Part shown: in pieces, positions 35,383 through 48,949 of the stretch
Numbering within the stretch: the first letter of the stretch is position 1
Layout: each line of letters begins with the position of its first letter
Source of the DNA: Dryomyza anilis
Taxonomy: Eukaryota; Arthropoda; Insecta; Diptera; Dryomyzidae
Reading direction: 5' to 3'
Assembly (NCBI GenBank): GCA_951804985.1
Contig: OX638130.1
Coordinates: 96,965,700 to 97,029,699, forward strand
DNA: 64,000 nt
The notes under the pieces: model-generated
What the model was told of the DNA's origin: nothing
Databases searched by the model: none
The model's input: the letters and a program-made list of their open reading frames with translations, nothing else
Made by a program: the position numbers and the translations under genes

Positions 35383-36090
35383 GATCTGTCTCCTAACTCG
35401 TGCGCCCATCAGTTTGGCTATTATTACCCGGTTGGCAACTCCTGCTGCTACTTTGTCTATTTTCATCAACTAACATCCAACTCTTGCGTTGATTCCAATT
35501 AAAGTTTTTGTCGCATTCAATGTTTCTGCTGCTGTTGCTCTTTACTTTGAAGTTGTAGTGGTTAAAGCCTTTTTGTTTTTGTTGTAATTGTTTTAGTTGT
35601 TTTTGTTGTATTTGTTGTTGTTTGTTCGCACCTTTGTGTAAGCAGCTAATTAATGGTTACCGTGTTCAGTGCGCTTCATTTGACAATGTTTGATCGCATC
35701 TACTGCGCCCGTCGATCTCCATTAACCGGACGCCCAGTAAGTGTCCGCTGCTATGGTTATTGTTTTCTTTAGTATTTATTTTTTTTTTCTATAAAACATT
35801 TGCATTTTTTAACAGTTTCCAAGAGTTTAGTTTGTTGTTACTTTTACGTTAACATGTTGGCAATTTCGCAAAACATGCTAATAACAGACCTGATTTTGCC
35901 ACGGCAACACTGCTCGAAAAAATCGCGTGAATTAATTAAAAGTTATAAGGCGCATAAGACGTAAGACGGGATAAATTCGATATAAAAATAGCTGTGTGGT
36001 ACTTATCAATTGCTATTACAATAAAAATTATAAAAAAAAACTTTAAATTGTTTCATTCTGGAGATACAAATAATATTTTGCTTTTGCAAA
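35383..36090. other. Unique non-coding island
   Basis: No gene. A moderately GC-rich patch at 35390-35760 contains TTGTTG tracts. Confidence 0.4.
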
Positions 36091-36095
36091 TGTTA

Positions 36096-36799
36096 CAGAA
36101 AAAAAAATTACATCATATTGATGAATTCCGTTCCTCAAACCATGATTCATTGTATTGAAGAACTATTCATAATATAAATGACTAACGACATCAATGTTAT
36201 GAGTGCGATCATAAATATGATGAACTCTAGGTAACTGTCGAAAAAGTTTTCTTCAATATGATGAACTGTATGTGAAGAATACGATTCATCATATTAATGA
36301 ACAAAAACATAAAATACAAAGTATATGTACTTCATATTGAAGAAAGCTGTTTATTAAACCAAATTTTTAAACAAGTAATTGTTGTATTTTATTTCTTATA
36401 TAATGCTTGCACGACATACATAAATTAGTTATTCAAAATTTTGACTTTTTTAGTTCTGTTATTTTTTAAATAACATTTTTCAACACTTTTTTTTTCGAAT
36501 TATTAAAAAAAAAAAATTGTTTTTTGAAAAAAATATGAGTTCAACAGTATTCCACATATTGAATATTATATTTATAAATATTATGAAAAAATTCATCAAT
36601 ATGACAATTGAAATTCATTGTATGAATATTTCGTTCTTCACTATGATGTTCGATGGTATGGTTCATATGTATAATAAATGCATTCATCAATATATCATTG
36701 AATGAACGATGGTATCAATATGATGAATCTGGTAGTTTGTTGAAGAAAGTCATAATATTTATGAATAAATTCATCATATTGATGAATTTTTTCTTTGTA
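36096..36799. mobile_element. ATGATGAA-rich MITE, long copy
   Basis: It starts CAGAAAAAAAAATTACATCA, and its inverted end reads ACAAAGAAAAAATTCATCA, with TA at the edges. The body has many TCAATATGATGAAT/CATCATATTGATGAAT strings. It is related to 61.7-61.97 and 62126-62300 kb. It has no protein. Confidence 0.65.
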
Positions 36800-36869
36800 T
36801 AGATTTTTTTGTTTTTAGTACATAATATAAATTGATAAATTTTTTAAAGTAAAAAGTTATAATAGAAAA

Positions 36870-37430
36870 TATACCAGACATTCAGTGGTAGTTTAAATTT
36901 AATTTTGACCACCAAGAACAAGGAACATATATCTCGTCTGTTTGGCAAGGGTAATAATGTGGTTAAATCTAGTCCAAGAAGGAAGCATGTACCTTGTCCG
37001 TCTAGATCTCTTCTCTCTGCTTTCAATTTCATCATATCAATTACTCAGCAAGGGTAATAGTGAGCCTTAGTTAGTTTAAACCACCCATAGCAGGGAACAT
37101 ATCGTCGGTGATACTGCAAAACCGCCTATCTATATTTTCGAATACCTATTACAAAATGAATTTTACAGAAGAAACAAAACTATATTCAGTCTCAATTCTG
37201 CACTTGCTTCATACAAAATTAAGTATGTCTTGACTTACTTTATCTAATTTATCCGATCAACATATCATTAAAAACCCCAATTATAACCCAAAATTAGATG
37301 TTATTTTCACAAGCAGTTAGGCGGTTTTGCAGTATCACAGACGATATACCTCTTTGGACTTCTGCTCTTTCCTTTTCGTTCCATCATGACAAATCTTCAG
37401 GCAATGAATGGAAATTCTACAGCGATTGCA
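36870..37430. repeat. ~118-bp satellite, minor block, interrupted
   Basis: Units contain AGCAGGGAACATAT, CTTAGTTAGTTTAAACCACCC and TTTCAATTTCATCAT, as in the main block at 41.5-42.96 kb. A small inverted-repeat element sits in the middle (37103-37343). Confidence 0.75.
37103..37343. mobile_element. 241-bp MITE with 26-bp inverted ends, inside satellite
   Basis: CGTCGGTGATACTGCAAAAC begins the left end and the right end is its inverted copy, 25 of 26 matching (GGTTTTGCAGTATCACAGACG). The satellite phrase GGGAACATAT / ATATACCTC resumes on the other side, so the insertion site is clear. Confidence 0.85.
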
Positions 37431-37530
37431 AGTTTGTAGTTATTTTCAGGATTCGTATAACCTAGGGCCTATATACCACTGTGAATGTTAACCAGACATA
37501 TGTGTAGGGCATTTATAGTCTGCTTAGACC
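37400..37530 (+). mobile_element. mini-me/DINE-1 end fragment
   Basis: The strings AATGGAAATTCTACAGCGAT, AGTTTGTAGTTATTTTCAGG and CCTATATACCACT match the reverse complement of 19975-20090. Confidence 0.6.
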
Positions 37531-37644
37531 TACTATAACTTTCATAATTCTTACATATACATATTTATATACATATTTTAAAATTTCCTATGTGACCTAA
37601 CCTTGTTTACTATTTAAAACTTGTTTCTGTTTTTTTTATATAAG

Positions 37645-37927
37645 TAATAATAATAATAGTTTGGCTGGCACTACAGTTCTATAAGAACTTCGGCCGAGCT
37701 CTCTCACCATTTTGAGCTGTGCGTGTTATATTTGTACTCAAAGTGGTAGGACCTACAGTTTATTGCCGAATCCGAACGGCGGGTGAGAGCTTTTTATAAA
37801 CAATGTTTTTACTCTCGGAGGTTTGCCATTTACTGCCGAGAGGTAGCGCGGTATAGAAAAATGTTTCTATGAAAAGAAGATGTTAGCCCCAGTCCAGGCT
37901 TGAACCGGGGACCTTCCGGCTCGCAGT
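37645..37927 (-). mobile_element. tRNA-derived SINE, copy 1, 5'-truncated
   Basis: It is nearly identical to the SINE at 56367-56685 on the minus strand. It keeps the B box (GGTTCAAGCC on the minus strand, 37897-37906) and breaks off before the A box. The body has CTCGGCAGTAAATGGCAA and GCTCTCACCCGCCGTTCGGA. The tail is a TAA/TTA repeat at the left end. Confidence 0.8.
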
Positions 37928-37968
37928 ACCTATTACTTAAATTGTATTTGTATTTTCCTATTATCTAT

Positions 37969-38108
37969 TTTTATACCCTACACCTATGAGGTACAGGGTA
38001 TATTAACTTTGTGCATATATTGTAACGCCCCTTAGGAGGCGTGTCCGGTATGGAAAAGTATATATATTCTTGATCAGCATCACTACCCGAGTCCGTTTAG
38101 CTATGTCC

Positions 38109-38144
<36 letters not shown>

Positions 38145-38760
38145 TGCTGTCTTGCTGTCTTGCTGTCCGAATACAGAATAACTTGAGAAATACTGATCAG
38201 AATGCGATGAAATTTCGTCTCAATATATTTTAGCCAAAAGTAGGAACTGAGTTTGAAAATGAGCAAAATCGGTCAACGGACACGCCCACCTCCCATACAA
38301 GTCACTTTTATATAACTCTTTCGAAACTAATATTTCGAAAAGTATTCAAGGTATAGTTATAAAATTTAAAACGTATTGTTAGAATTTACCTAAAAATATG
38401 TGGTACAAAAATGGGCGTGATCTGCCCACTTTTTTTTTGCATTATATCCCGGGTTTTCATAGTAAAAATTTGATACGTAAATTATTAAAATCAAATCTAT
38501 GAAATATTAGCCTTTCAAAATTTTAAATATAGGCGTGTTCCGCCCAATTATATTTTTCAATTTTTTTTTTTAGTTTTTTATACTTTATATAATTTTTTTA
38601 ATTTATGGGGATATAAGACGTAAATTTCTGATATATGAATAATATTCTGAGGTTCAGCATAATTAAAAATTTAAAATTAAGGTATACAATTAAATATTTC
38701 TCATTAATATCTCCACCAAAGGTGTAGGGTATTCCATAGTCGGGCCCGACCGACTATAAA
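37969..38760 (+). mobile_element. mini-me/DINE-1 copy, near full length
   Basis: It starts TTTTTATACCCTACACCTAT and ends near GGTGTAGGGTATTCC...CTATAAA. It carries the core GGCGTGTCCGGTATGG, ATATATATTCTTGATCAGC, and GTCTGTCTG repeats at 38106-38140 followed by CTTGCTGT repeats. AATCGGTCAACGGACACGCC and GTGTTCCGCCC strings are typical of the family. It does not encode a protein. Confidence 0.8.
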
Positions 38761-38942
38761 AATCCGCCCCATGTGACCTAACCTTCCCAACTGGTTTTTC
38801 TTATAATTTGTTTCTAGTCACCTCCAATTTCAATGATACTATTTAATTCCTGTATTTTTCTTTCAGAAATAACATAATGAACATCAATGAAATTTTGCTG
38901 TAAGTACCATTATATCCTTCCAAATGAAATAGTAATATATAT

Positions 38943-39597
38943 GGGCCATTCCACACCAAATCGACCAAAAAAAGTAAATTTTGAGATTTTACCTTTTCGA
39001 TTTCAATGAACTTTAGGCAGCTGACAAAGCTTATTGAGATATTATTTTTTTCGACCACTACTTCCAGAGATACAGTGCTACAAAGTTACAAACAATGGAC
39101 CATAAATCACTTTTGTATGGTTGTTCATATTTTAATATCTCTTAAAGTAGATATGCTAGAAACTTCATTGATGGCTCGTTTTAAAGCTAATAGAACAAGC
39201 TTTTAGAAAAATTAAGTTGTTATTTCTAAACTTGAAAATGTGGCCCGTCATCATTATCCTAGCACTTCAAAATTGATGTCCTTAAAAAGGACCCTTTTTA
39301 AAATTCTGAAAAAAATCACAAATTTGGGTTGATTTAATACAAATGTTTGTGTCAAATTTCAATATGGTATTTTGATTGCATCATATTTTAACAAATAATT
39401 TTCTAAATTTTTATATATTTTTTGCATTGAAAAAAAATATTTTTTTTTCGACAGTAAATATTTTCGAAATTAGAGTTACAAATACATTAAAAATTATTGG
39501 TCAATGCATATCTCAATAAGCTTTATCAGCTGCCCAAATTTCATTGAAGGTGAGAAGGTGAGTTCCAACCACTGATCGATTTGGTGCGGAATGGCGC
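38943..39597. mobile_element. 655-bp inverted-repeat element
   Basis: The left end GGGCCATTCCACACCAAATC mirrors the right end GATTTGGTGCGGAATGGCGC. A second inverted pair lies inside (CAGCTGACAAAGCTTATTGA near 39017 and TCAATAAGCTTTATCAGCTG near 39513), giving arms of about 100 bases. There is no coding sequence, and the target-site duplication is unclear. Confidence 0.75.
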
Positions 39598-39599
39598 TT

Positions 39600-41540
39600 T
39601 ATCTTTTACGCGGTAATAAAAATGCCAACGTATAATAATTCCATACAATATTTTGGTTCAGAAAAAAAAATTCGGAGGTAACATTAGTTAATGTAGGGTC
39701 AATCAAACCGAGTAAATATTGGGCAAGTTCATGCATTTTTTTTTATTTATTAAACAATTAATTTTTAATAAAACATAAATAAAATTAATAATTTTATTAT
39801 AAAAAAAGTTTACAAATTGTTCGAAGTTATAGTAAAAAATGGTAAAAACAATTTATATATAACGAAAATCCCATCAATATGCTTGAATCACCACTCAGCT
39901 GACATTAGAATGACACTTGAATTGTTTTGGCGTAACCCATATACATTTTTTTCTTGTTTATTTTTATTATAAGTTTTACTCGATTTTTTTAGCATGCACG
40001 TGGAATTAAAATTTTACTACTAGGTGGTAGCACTATCTGTGAGTTTACCGAGGCATCTTTGTGCCTCGTTATCTATAATGAGATCTATTTTCAGACCCTA
40101 GTTGTTGCTGATGCTGATGTTGCTCGCTGTCGCTTCAAATGTGTTTCGAGAACACTTTCTTATTGCCATATACAACGGCAACATCTTCAGTTTTCAGTTT
40201 GTACCAGCGAATGCACCCTTTGGTGGTGCCTCGGCGCACCCTGGTGCTGAAAACCTGAGGTAAAAAGAATATATAGCAAAATAAAAACATGCGATTGCTG
40301 CGCATCAGATGTGCCAACCGATAAGTGCAATGAGTCAAGATGTTGGGGATGCAAAGACGTTTCGCAAAAAGCATGCATTATGTACAGGTTACCTTTGGCA
40401 ACCGATTTCTTCATATATATCTACTGTATGTAACTATAAATGTTGATTTTGTTGCTTTAGTTTGACCAACATACAAAAAAAGAAGGAGTAGTAGTTGGAA
40501 AAAACGAAAAAAAATAACCTGAAGGGTTTTACCTACATTTCTTATCTGCTGGCAGGCAGCAAAGCGCGCGTTGCGAAGGCAGCTATTACTAACCTAACTT
40601 CTTGGCCTACAATTGGCGCACCCCATAGTACGTATTTAGTTTCGTTTTCACTTATTTTGTTGCGGAAGTGAAAAAGAGACAAACGCATGCGGTAACCTAA
40701 AAAGTTAAATTCGACCCCAGTTCCCCCGCCTCCAGACTTCGCCCACACTAGAGTAGTATCATCAGTGACAGCATCAGTGGCAGCATTGCTTTTTGCTTAT
40801 CCTGCCTTTTAATCTCAATTTTAATGTTACGTAAAAGCATATTCGACATAATGGAAATGCCTTCACCTACATCACATCACCATCACCATTACCATTAGTC
40901 GGTGCACACAGTAGTAGTCGTCGTAGCAGATAGTAGTATTGCCTTCAAATTAATAGCAGTTATTTCTCGGTGAAGCATTTCGAGGCACTGAAGCCGAAAC
41001 CGAACCGAAACTGAGCAAAGAAAAGAAAGATATTTCTTCCAGTTTTTCGAGCTCCAACAGCTTCAACAGCATAGAGTAAAATAAGACGAAGAACAAGTGT
41101 CAGACAGACAGACAAATGTTGAAATTTCACTTAAGCACAGCAGCTTTAAAAGGCTTTGGGCCACATAAATTTGTGACAAGCAGCAGGTGTAGCAGAACAG
41201 TTTGGTGTATAGAACCGCCCAAGTGCTGCGTGGTGGTTCCTCAACTTAAATACATTTGAATTTTCAGTGGGTTGATTGGTGTATTTGTTGGTTGGTTGAT
41301 TGCAGCTTTCTTAATTTTCGGCAGCTGTGCATTCAAAGGCATTTGCCAAAAATATTTTATTTTTAATTTGAGTTCGAGATAAATTCAATTTTTTAGAGAG
41401 ATATAATCGAAATACGTATCGCTCAAAAATGCTTTTTCCGACACATATATATTTGTTATTTACCCTAAATGTCATTTAGTAATGTTGTAAGTAATATTTT
41501 TGACATTATAAATATTTGAAACATTTTTGGTTTTTATCAA
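39600..41540. other. Unique non-coding island
   Basis: I see no gene. 40040-41360 has higher GC and CAT/CAG tracts. Chance frames on both strands (79, 75 and 68 codons) overlap one another and show no domain. Confidence 0.4.
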
Positions 41541-41544
41541 AATG

Positions 41545-42960
41545 TACTAAAATTTACCGAACACAGAAAATATACTCCGTTCGTTTGAGTGTCTGCTCTT
41601 CTCTATCAATTTGATCATTACAATCAACATTCGAGGGTAATGATCAGCTTAGACCAAGTTCGTTTTGGTCACCCGGAGCATGGAAAATATACCCCGTTCG
41701 TTGGCTTGTCTGCTCTCCTCTTTCAATTTGATCATCACAATTAACATTCAAGGGTATTGGTGAGCTTATACTTCGTTCGTTTTGACAACCAAGAGCAGGG
41801 AAGATATATCTCGTTCGTCTGACAAGGGCAATAGTGTGGTAAGATCTAGTCGAAGAAGGAAGCATTTACCTTGTCCGTTTAGATCTCTGCTTTCTCCTTT
41901 CCATTTTAGCATCTCAATCAATTGACAAGGGTAATAGTGAGTTTAGACCTAGTCGGAATTAACCACACAGAGCAGGGAATATCACCTCGTCCGACTTTTG
42001 CTCGTCATTATTGTTCCATCATCCCCAATCATCAGGCAAGGGAAATAGTGAGCTTAGACCGGGCGGGCAAACCTAGCCTGGGTCTCTAATATTCCCTTTC
42101 CATTTCATCATCACAATCAACAGGCTAGGGTAATAATGGGCTTAGACCTTGTCCGTTTTGACCACCAAGAGCAGGGACATATATCTCGACCTTTTGGCAA
42201 GGCTAATAAAGTGATTAGATCTATGTACCTTGTTCGTCTGGATCTCTTCTGTCTTCTTTCAATTTTATTATACCAATACCTAAGCAATGATAATAGTGAG
42301 CCTTAGACCTAGTCAGTGTTAACCACCCATATCAGGGAACATATGCCTTGTTGGACATCTGCACTTCTCTTTTCGTTTCATCATCACAACTCTTCAGACA
42401 ATGGTAAGAGAGAGCTTTGACCGGGAGGACGAGGCCTAGTCTCCCCTTTCAATTTCATATATATATATCGTTCGTCTGGGTGTCTGCTATCCCCTTTTAA
42501 TATCAAGGCAAGGGTAATAATGTGATCAGATCTAATCCAAGAAGGAAGCATTTACCATATCCATTTGGATCTCTTCGCTCTTCTTTCAATTTCATCATAT
42601 CAATAACTAAGCAAGGATAATAGTGAGCCTTAATTAGTTTTAACTGCCCATAGCTGGGAACATATACCTCGTTGGATTTCTACACTTCCCTATTCGTTTC
42701 ATCATCACAAATCTTTACGCAATGATAATAGTGAGTTTTGATGGGGCGGACGAGGTCTAGCCTGAGTCTCCGCTCTCCCCTTTCTATTTTATCATCAAAA
42801 TTACCAAGCAAGGGCAATAATGGACATAGACCTAGCATGTTTTAACCATCCAGAGTAGGAAACATATACCACGTCCATCTGGATGTCTGCTATTCCCCTT
42901 CAATTTTATCATTACAATCACCACTCAAGGATAATAGGGGGATTAGGACTTTTGACAACC
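41545..42960. repeat. ~118-bp satellite, main block, about 12 units
   Basis: Units average about 115-120 bases and contain, in order, CAAGGGTAATAGTGAGCTTA, GACCTAGTC, AACCACCCAGAGCAGGGAA, CATATACCTCGTTCGTCTG, TCTGCTCTCC and TTTCAATTTCATCATCACAA. They are strongly diverged from each other, so the array is old. No unit contains a gene. Confidence 0.9.
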
Positions 42961-43003
42961 CAATGAAGAAAGCACAAACCTGTCCTTGCTTTTGCAATAT
43001 ATA

Positions 43004-43199
43004 ATATCGTCGTTGTAGAACTAAAAGTCACCATTATTACAAAAAGTAATCAACAGATTTTTAAAGTTGAAATACCAATTGATAAATTCATATTTTCTTA
43101 TCATTTGGTAGAAATATTGAGCTCAACGATCCGAAATTGTCAGATCTATAAATATTATTGTAACTGAATAATTGGCGTTTAGTTCTACAATGACGATAT
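43004..43199. mobile_element. ~196-bp MITE with long inverted ends
   Basis: ATATCGTCGTTGTAGAACTA at the left mirrors TTTAGTTCTACAATGACGATAT at the right, and the match continues about 32 bases. AATACCAATTGATAA/TTATCATTTGGTA pairs further inside. It lies at the right border of the satellite. Confidence 0.75.
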
Positions 43200-45400
43200 A
43201 TTAAATAATTGAAAAAAAGGTGTACTGATTAGTTTCAAATCCATATTTCTTCATTGTGTTATTGCCATGATATAACCAATCCAGTTACTTGACAAATATG
43301 ATCTATCCATGATACTGGACTTTCGTAATAGGGAAAATTTCTACTGAACAAATAGATACTATTTGTGATGCCATAATTTAGTCGTTTTCATTACAGCACT
43401 GAAAACTTAGAATATGCATTTGTTGCGCAATTTGTTACTTACTGATTCGGTTTTCCTAAATGTTAAGTCGGTTATTATAGCCAAAACGAATAGGCTTGTA
43501 GTTTGGACTACAACCAACTTAGAAAAGTTGTATAGTAAGTTGGTGTGTGTATATGATATAATTTCAAGTGCCAATCGAATATAGCTGTTTCAGTTACTAC
43601 TTTGTAATCATTTTGTTCTAATTGAATGAAGTAGGTTCTTGCAACTATTTTTTTTCCTGCATCAATGCTAAAAGAGGAATTTTCTGTGAGTAGGAATTCC
43701 TCATTACTAATTTCTAAATTATTTTCATTCATTTGTATGATTTTTTATGCCTTAAGAAATTCTAAATTTATTGTTCGACTCAATTCGAAAAGCTCCATTG
43801 ATGTTGACCGCAACTATTTAAACAAAATCGCAGTAACAATGAATAGAAATATCTCATCATTTCATTTGCCAACAAACTTCAAATTCCAAGGTTTTTATTT
43901 CCCATAACATTTAAACTGCCACACGCACTTTCAGCAGACCGCGCCGCCCATGACCATTTTTAATAAAACTTTTTTTATTTTTTGTTCATACAAACAAAAC
44001 GCAACGAATGCTTTCGCGAATGCATTTCTTTCGGTGGTTCGCGGTTCGTGACTCGTTGAACCGTGCAAAATTAACGCAACGTTGCACTTTTAGTGCCGGA
44101 CGGAACCGAGAGCTAAAACGCATTGCAGCCATTTTGCCATTTTTTTCCCATTTTGCACGAGTTCAGTGGACGGCCGCCATTGACTGTGGCAATAAATTGT
44201 TTAACTTAAATGGCGGATATAAATACGTATGTCCCATTATAGACGCATCACTGGACGCACTGAACGAGCAAGCGAATGAACGACTGACTACTACTGCAAC
44301 TGGTCGGTCGGTGACAAGTAATGGAGGAGAAGAAGAAGAGTAGCAGAAAACCAACTCTCCATATAAAACTTATTTGAACGATTTTCGAACTTTCATCATT
44401 AATGCACTATTGGACGCGTATTAAGTGCGCTTTTCAACGCGTTCTCCATATTATCTCCCAGACCCCCACCCCCCACATTATTCGAACTTTCAATAGCATT
44501 TCTCAAAAAAAAGAAGGAAAAAGCATAGAGTTTACAGAGCAGAAATATTTAATTGCTTCCACGCGACTGAATTGATTCAATGAGCACTGAAATTTAGTGG
44601 AATGAGTTAAGTTGAGCACCTGCCACAGGACCCTCTTCTTTTTCTCCTACCGCTATCATTACTACTTCATTGGCTTATCCACAACTTGTATCAAAATATG
44701 GCTTTTATTACTTCTCCAAGAAGTAGTAAAGAGTTTACGGTATGAGCAGCTCTTAAATGCTGCACTATTTTAGCGCAAAAAGTATTGCACTAAAAATAAA
44801 TCTTTTTTATTATTATTTTTTTTGTAATTTTGTTTTTCTTGTGCGCTTTGCATGTGGAAACATGTCACAAACATTAGTTTCGCGTTTGTTTGGGAAGGCA
44901 CTTTCCTTGAAAACATGATTTGTGCATTAAAAAGAGCTTTACAGCGGGAAAATTACTCTATATATAACCAAAAAAATATAAAAAATACTACAAAATGCTC
45001 TTTCTTTACTTTTACAATCATGTTAACGGTCTGAGTTGCATAAAGGTCACAAATAACTTATACGTCGTATTCCGCGCCCCTTCTCACATGAGATAGATTT
45101 CATATAACGATTATTGCAAACAACATAAATAGTATTAATATTTAAAAGGGATTTAATCTGTATATTATAATAACGTAAATTATACGAATAAACGAACTAT
45201 GTTAATGGAGCGAAAATTGCACAGACTCAGGAGTTCCAACAGGAACCTTTTCTCGTATTTAGGCCTTAACTTGTATTCGGTTAAAGAAAATTCTAATCAG
45301 AATGTTGTACGGACTGCAATTTTCTAAATATTTAGTGCTAAACTCGAATTTATAGTTTGCCTATCTTGTTTTTAAAATCCTAATAATGGTTCTTATTAGA
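43200..45400. other. Non-coding spacer and unique island
   Basis: I see no gene. 43265-43345 has weak E-family likeness (GGGAAAATTTCTACTG, ATGATC). 43920-44350 is GC-richer and contains a 111-codon plus frame without domain; its composition (CGCAACG, GAAGAAGAAGAG) looks like fly regulatory DNA. Confidence 0.4.
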
Positions 45401-45596
45401 TACTAGCTCGACCCGAGCACAACGCGTGTCAAGATTTAGTGAATGAAAGGATATGGAGTGATTTTATTAATGTAAAGAACATTTTTATTATTTATATTTT
45501 CCCCGTAAAATTCTTCCCCGTAGAACGTTTTCACGTAGAATTCTTCCCGGTAGAATTCTTTCTCGTTGAATTCTTCCCCGTATAGTTTTCCCCAGA

Positions 45597-45765
45597 GTTT
45601 TAGTGTGGTGAGTTTTAGTGTGGTGAATTTTTGTATGGTGAATTTTAGTGTGGTGAGTTTTAGAGTGGTGAGTTTTACTGTGGTGAATTTTGTTGTGGTG
45701 AATTTTGGTGTGGTGAGTTTCGTTGTGGTGAATTTTGGTGTGGTGAATTTCGGTGTGGTGAGTTT
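45597..45765 (+). repeat. 15-bp minisatellite, second locus
   Basis: About 11 units of TTTTAGTGTGGTGAA with variants TTTTGTTGTGGTGAA and TTTCGGTGTGGTGAG. It is the same unit as at 3240-3645 but with a different copy number and its own variants. Confidence 0.9.
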
Positions 45766-45859
45766 AAAAAATTTGTGGTGGTTGATACCCAGTTGTGAAA
45801 TATCTTGAGATCACTATAATAAATGTTGACATACACCATCTGGAAAATGTACCTTCTAT

Positions 45860-45985
45860 GGGGGGTGCCACTCCCAGTGGTACATTCACAAATATATAGT
45901 AGATGATTTTTATTTTTTTGCCGTCGCGGTGAGTTGAACCAGAGACCTTTCGTACTAACTAATTGAGCCACCAACACTACTTCAA
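45860..45985 (-). mobile_element. tRNA-like SINE head, second family
   Basis: On the minus strand TGGCTCAATTAG (A box) and GGTTCAACTCA (B box, 45930-45940) are about 35 bases apart, the pol III internal-promoter spacing. AT-rich sequence follows. It is distinct from the 37.6/56.4-kb SINE. No matching 3' body was recognised. Confidence 0.5.
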
Positions 45986-46254
45986 AAACAACAGATACAT
46001 TGCGAAATATTGCATTTTTTATCAATTCCGGGACCCCGTTAGAATATAACGCTGACTAAAATTTTCTTAAATTTGCTATCCTAATTTCTTATATAAAAGG
46101 TGCCACGCCCAGTCCACCAAACTCACCGAGATATAGCCTATAATCTGCCTGGACCCAACATACATATTGTGTCAAAATGTGATTCAATTCGGTTTAGCTG
46201 TTTAGACGTCTATTCGGAATATACATACATATATACATACATACATACATACAT

Positions 46255-47215
<961 letters not shown>

Positions 47216-47224
47216 TACAAATAT

Positions 47225-47765
47225 ATAGTTGATGGGTATATGAGTGAGTTTTGACTAACTCACAATCACTCACGGACTTTTTTTTTTGTTCTACTCACTG
47301 TCAATCAAAATCACGTGAGTAAATTATGTTTCAATTAGAGCAGAGCATGTGACTCACGCTCACTCACGTTTACGAAAGGAGCTTTCTAATCACTGACACT
47401 AACTCACGGGCTTTTATTTGTTATACTCACTCTTTCTCCAAATCATGTGAGTAAATTCAGATTCAATCACAATCAAGCGTGATCACGTGTGATTCATGTA
47501 AATGACACTAAAATCACGAGTTACAATTCTGCGAAATAATCCACTCACGCCAAAATTGTACTCACTCTCAATAACTCACGAGGTTTTTTTGTTATACTCA
47601 CACTTGAGGAAATTAAGACTCTAGGTTCATAAATCACACGTGATTTATCTGAATCGAGCTAAAATTACGTTTTTAAATTCTGCACGAAAATTTTACTCAC
47701 TCTCAAGAACTCACGCGCTTTTTTTGTTCTACTCACACTTGAGGAATTTAATAATTACTCACACT
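47225..47765. repeat. Degenerate ACTCACG/CACGTGA-rich repeat
   Basis: ACTCACGNGCTTTTTTTGTT(C/A)TACTCAC occurs near 47266, 47402, 47572 and 47707, at spacings of about 135-170. CACGTGAGTAAATT and ATCACGTGTGATT strings lie between. The CACGTG palindrome recurs. Confidence 0.7.
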
Positions 47766-47769
47766 CAGG

Positions 47770-48470
47770 CGTGATTTTCAAATTTATTTTCCCACTCCCA
47801 TATTCCAGAAAATTATGTTTGAAAAAATGGTTTTTGATTTTTAGAGATTAGCACGCGACCTTGAAATCACTTTTTATATTTTTGTTATTTAAAGTCCTAC
47901 TTTACGCAAGACCTTTATTTGTTTGTGCGATTTTTGGTATTTTCCAGCGCGACAAGCGACAAAAATTTCTTCGATTTTCAGAACTCACCCTCTATTGGGA
48001 AGGACATGGCAATTTTCTTAACATTTCGTGCGGGCCTTTAAAGTAAACTTTAGCCTCCTATTTTACACTACCACAACTAAACTGAACCTAATTTTTTATT
48101 TATAAAAATTCCATATTTCGTGTGTTTTAAACTATCCGAAGTGGGTATTTCAATACACATACCATATGCATAATAGTATTATATTAGTAAAGTTCCAATT
48201 CAGTTCAGATTAAATACATAAATCAAATAAGAATCTAATATTCTAATATGAATCAATTACATATGGTAATTTCCAGAAAAACTTCAACCACGACCGAAAA
48301 ATTCAAATCTACTGCTAATCTTTGAAATAATAGCGGATTTGGATTCCTAAATATGTGAATCTAAATATCTGAAAATAAAATTCTATTCCGTTAACGGTAA
48401 CGTATACAAAATACTCATAAAGTTACGTTACTACACAACTTTTAAATATACTAATTTTTCATGTACTTTG
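47770..48470. other. Non-coding spacer
   Basis: I see no gene or clear repeat. Confidence 0.4.
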
Positions 48471-48474
48471 AGTA

Positions 48475-48945
48475 ATGAGTAATTTGAAGGACATACAGAT
48501 ACAAAATATTATTTTCTGTTTTTTCAGACAACCCTTTTTACATATATCAAATTATTTTTAGCAAAAAATCAAGGTGCAAATTTTCATACAGAACATCCGG
48601 AAAAATTCTGTGATTTATTACGAAAAAACTATAAACATTAGGAACCAAATGTACATATACAAAAATAAAGTAAATTATCTAAGCTATGTTCCGAAATAAT
48701 TCAAAAAATTTATTGTAAGCCAAAAGTATTTTTAAAAAATAATCGTAGTGATAATTTCTATACGGTACTTTTTGTCCCGTCCGTTCTGTGATTTATTATG
48801 AAAAAAACTATAAACTTTGGAAACAATGTGTAAATATACACATAAAGCACATGATTTCAGCTATTTTCTAAAATATATCAAAAAAATTATTTCTACGCAA
48901 AATATCCTGACTTTTTGGCATGCACTTTCGTTTTTGTCGACCATT
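48475..48945. repeat. ~178-bp tandem repeat, 2-3 copies
   Basis: TTCTGTGATTTATTA is at 48606 and 48784, a spacing of 178. AAAAAACTATAAAC and GTCCCGTCCG-like strings accompany it, and weaker similarity extends one unit to the left. Confidence 0.65.
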
Positions 48946-48949
48946 ATTT

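Noticed and set aside
44008..44343. 111-codon frame with balanced composition and acidic end
   Set aside because: No recognisable domain, an opposite-strand frame overlaps, and the GAA run gives the acidic tail; more likely regulatory DNA. Transcript data would be decisive.
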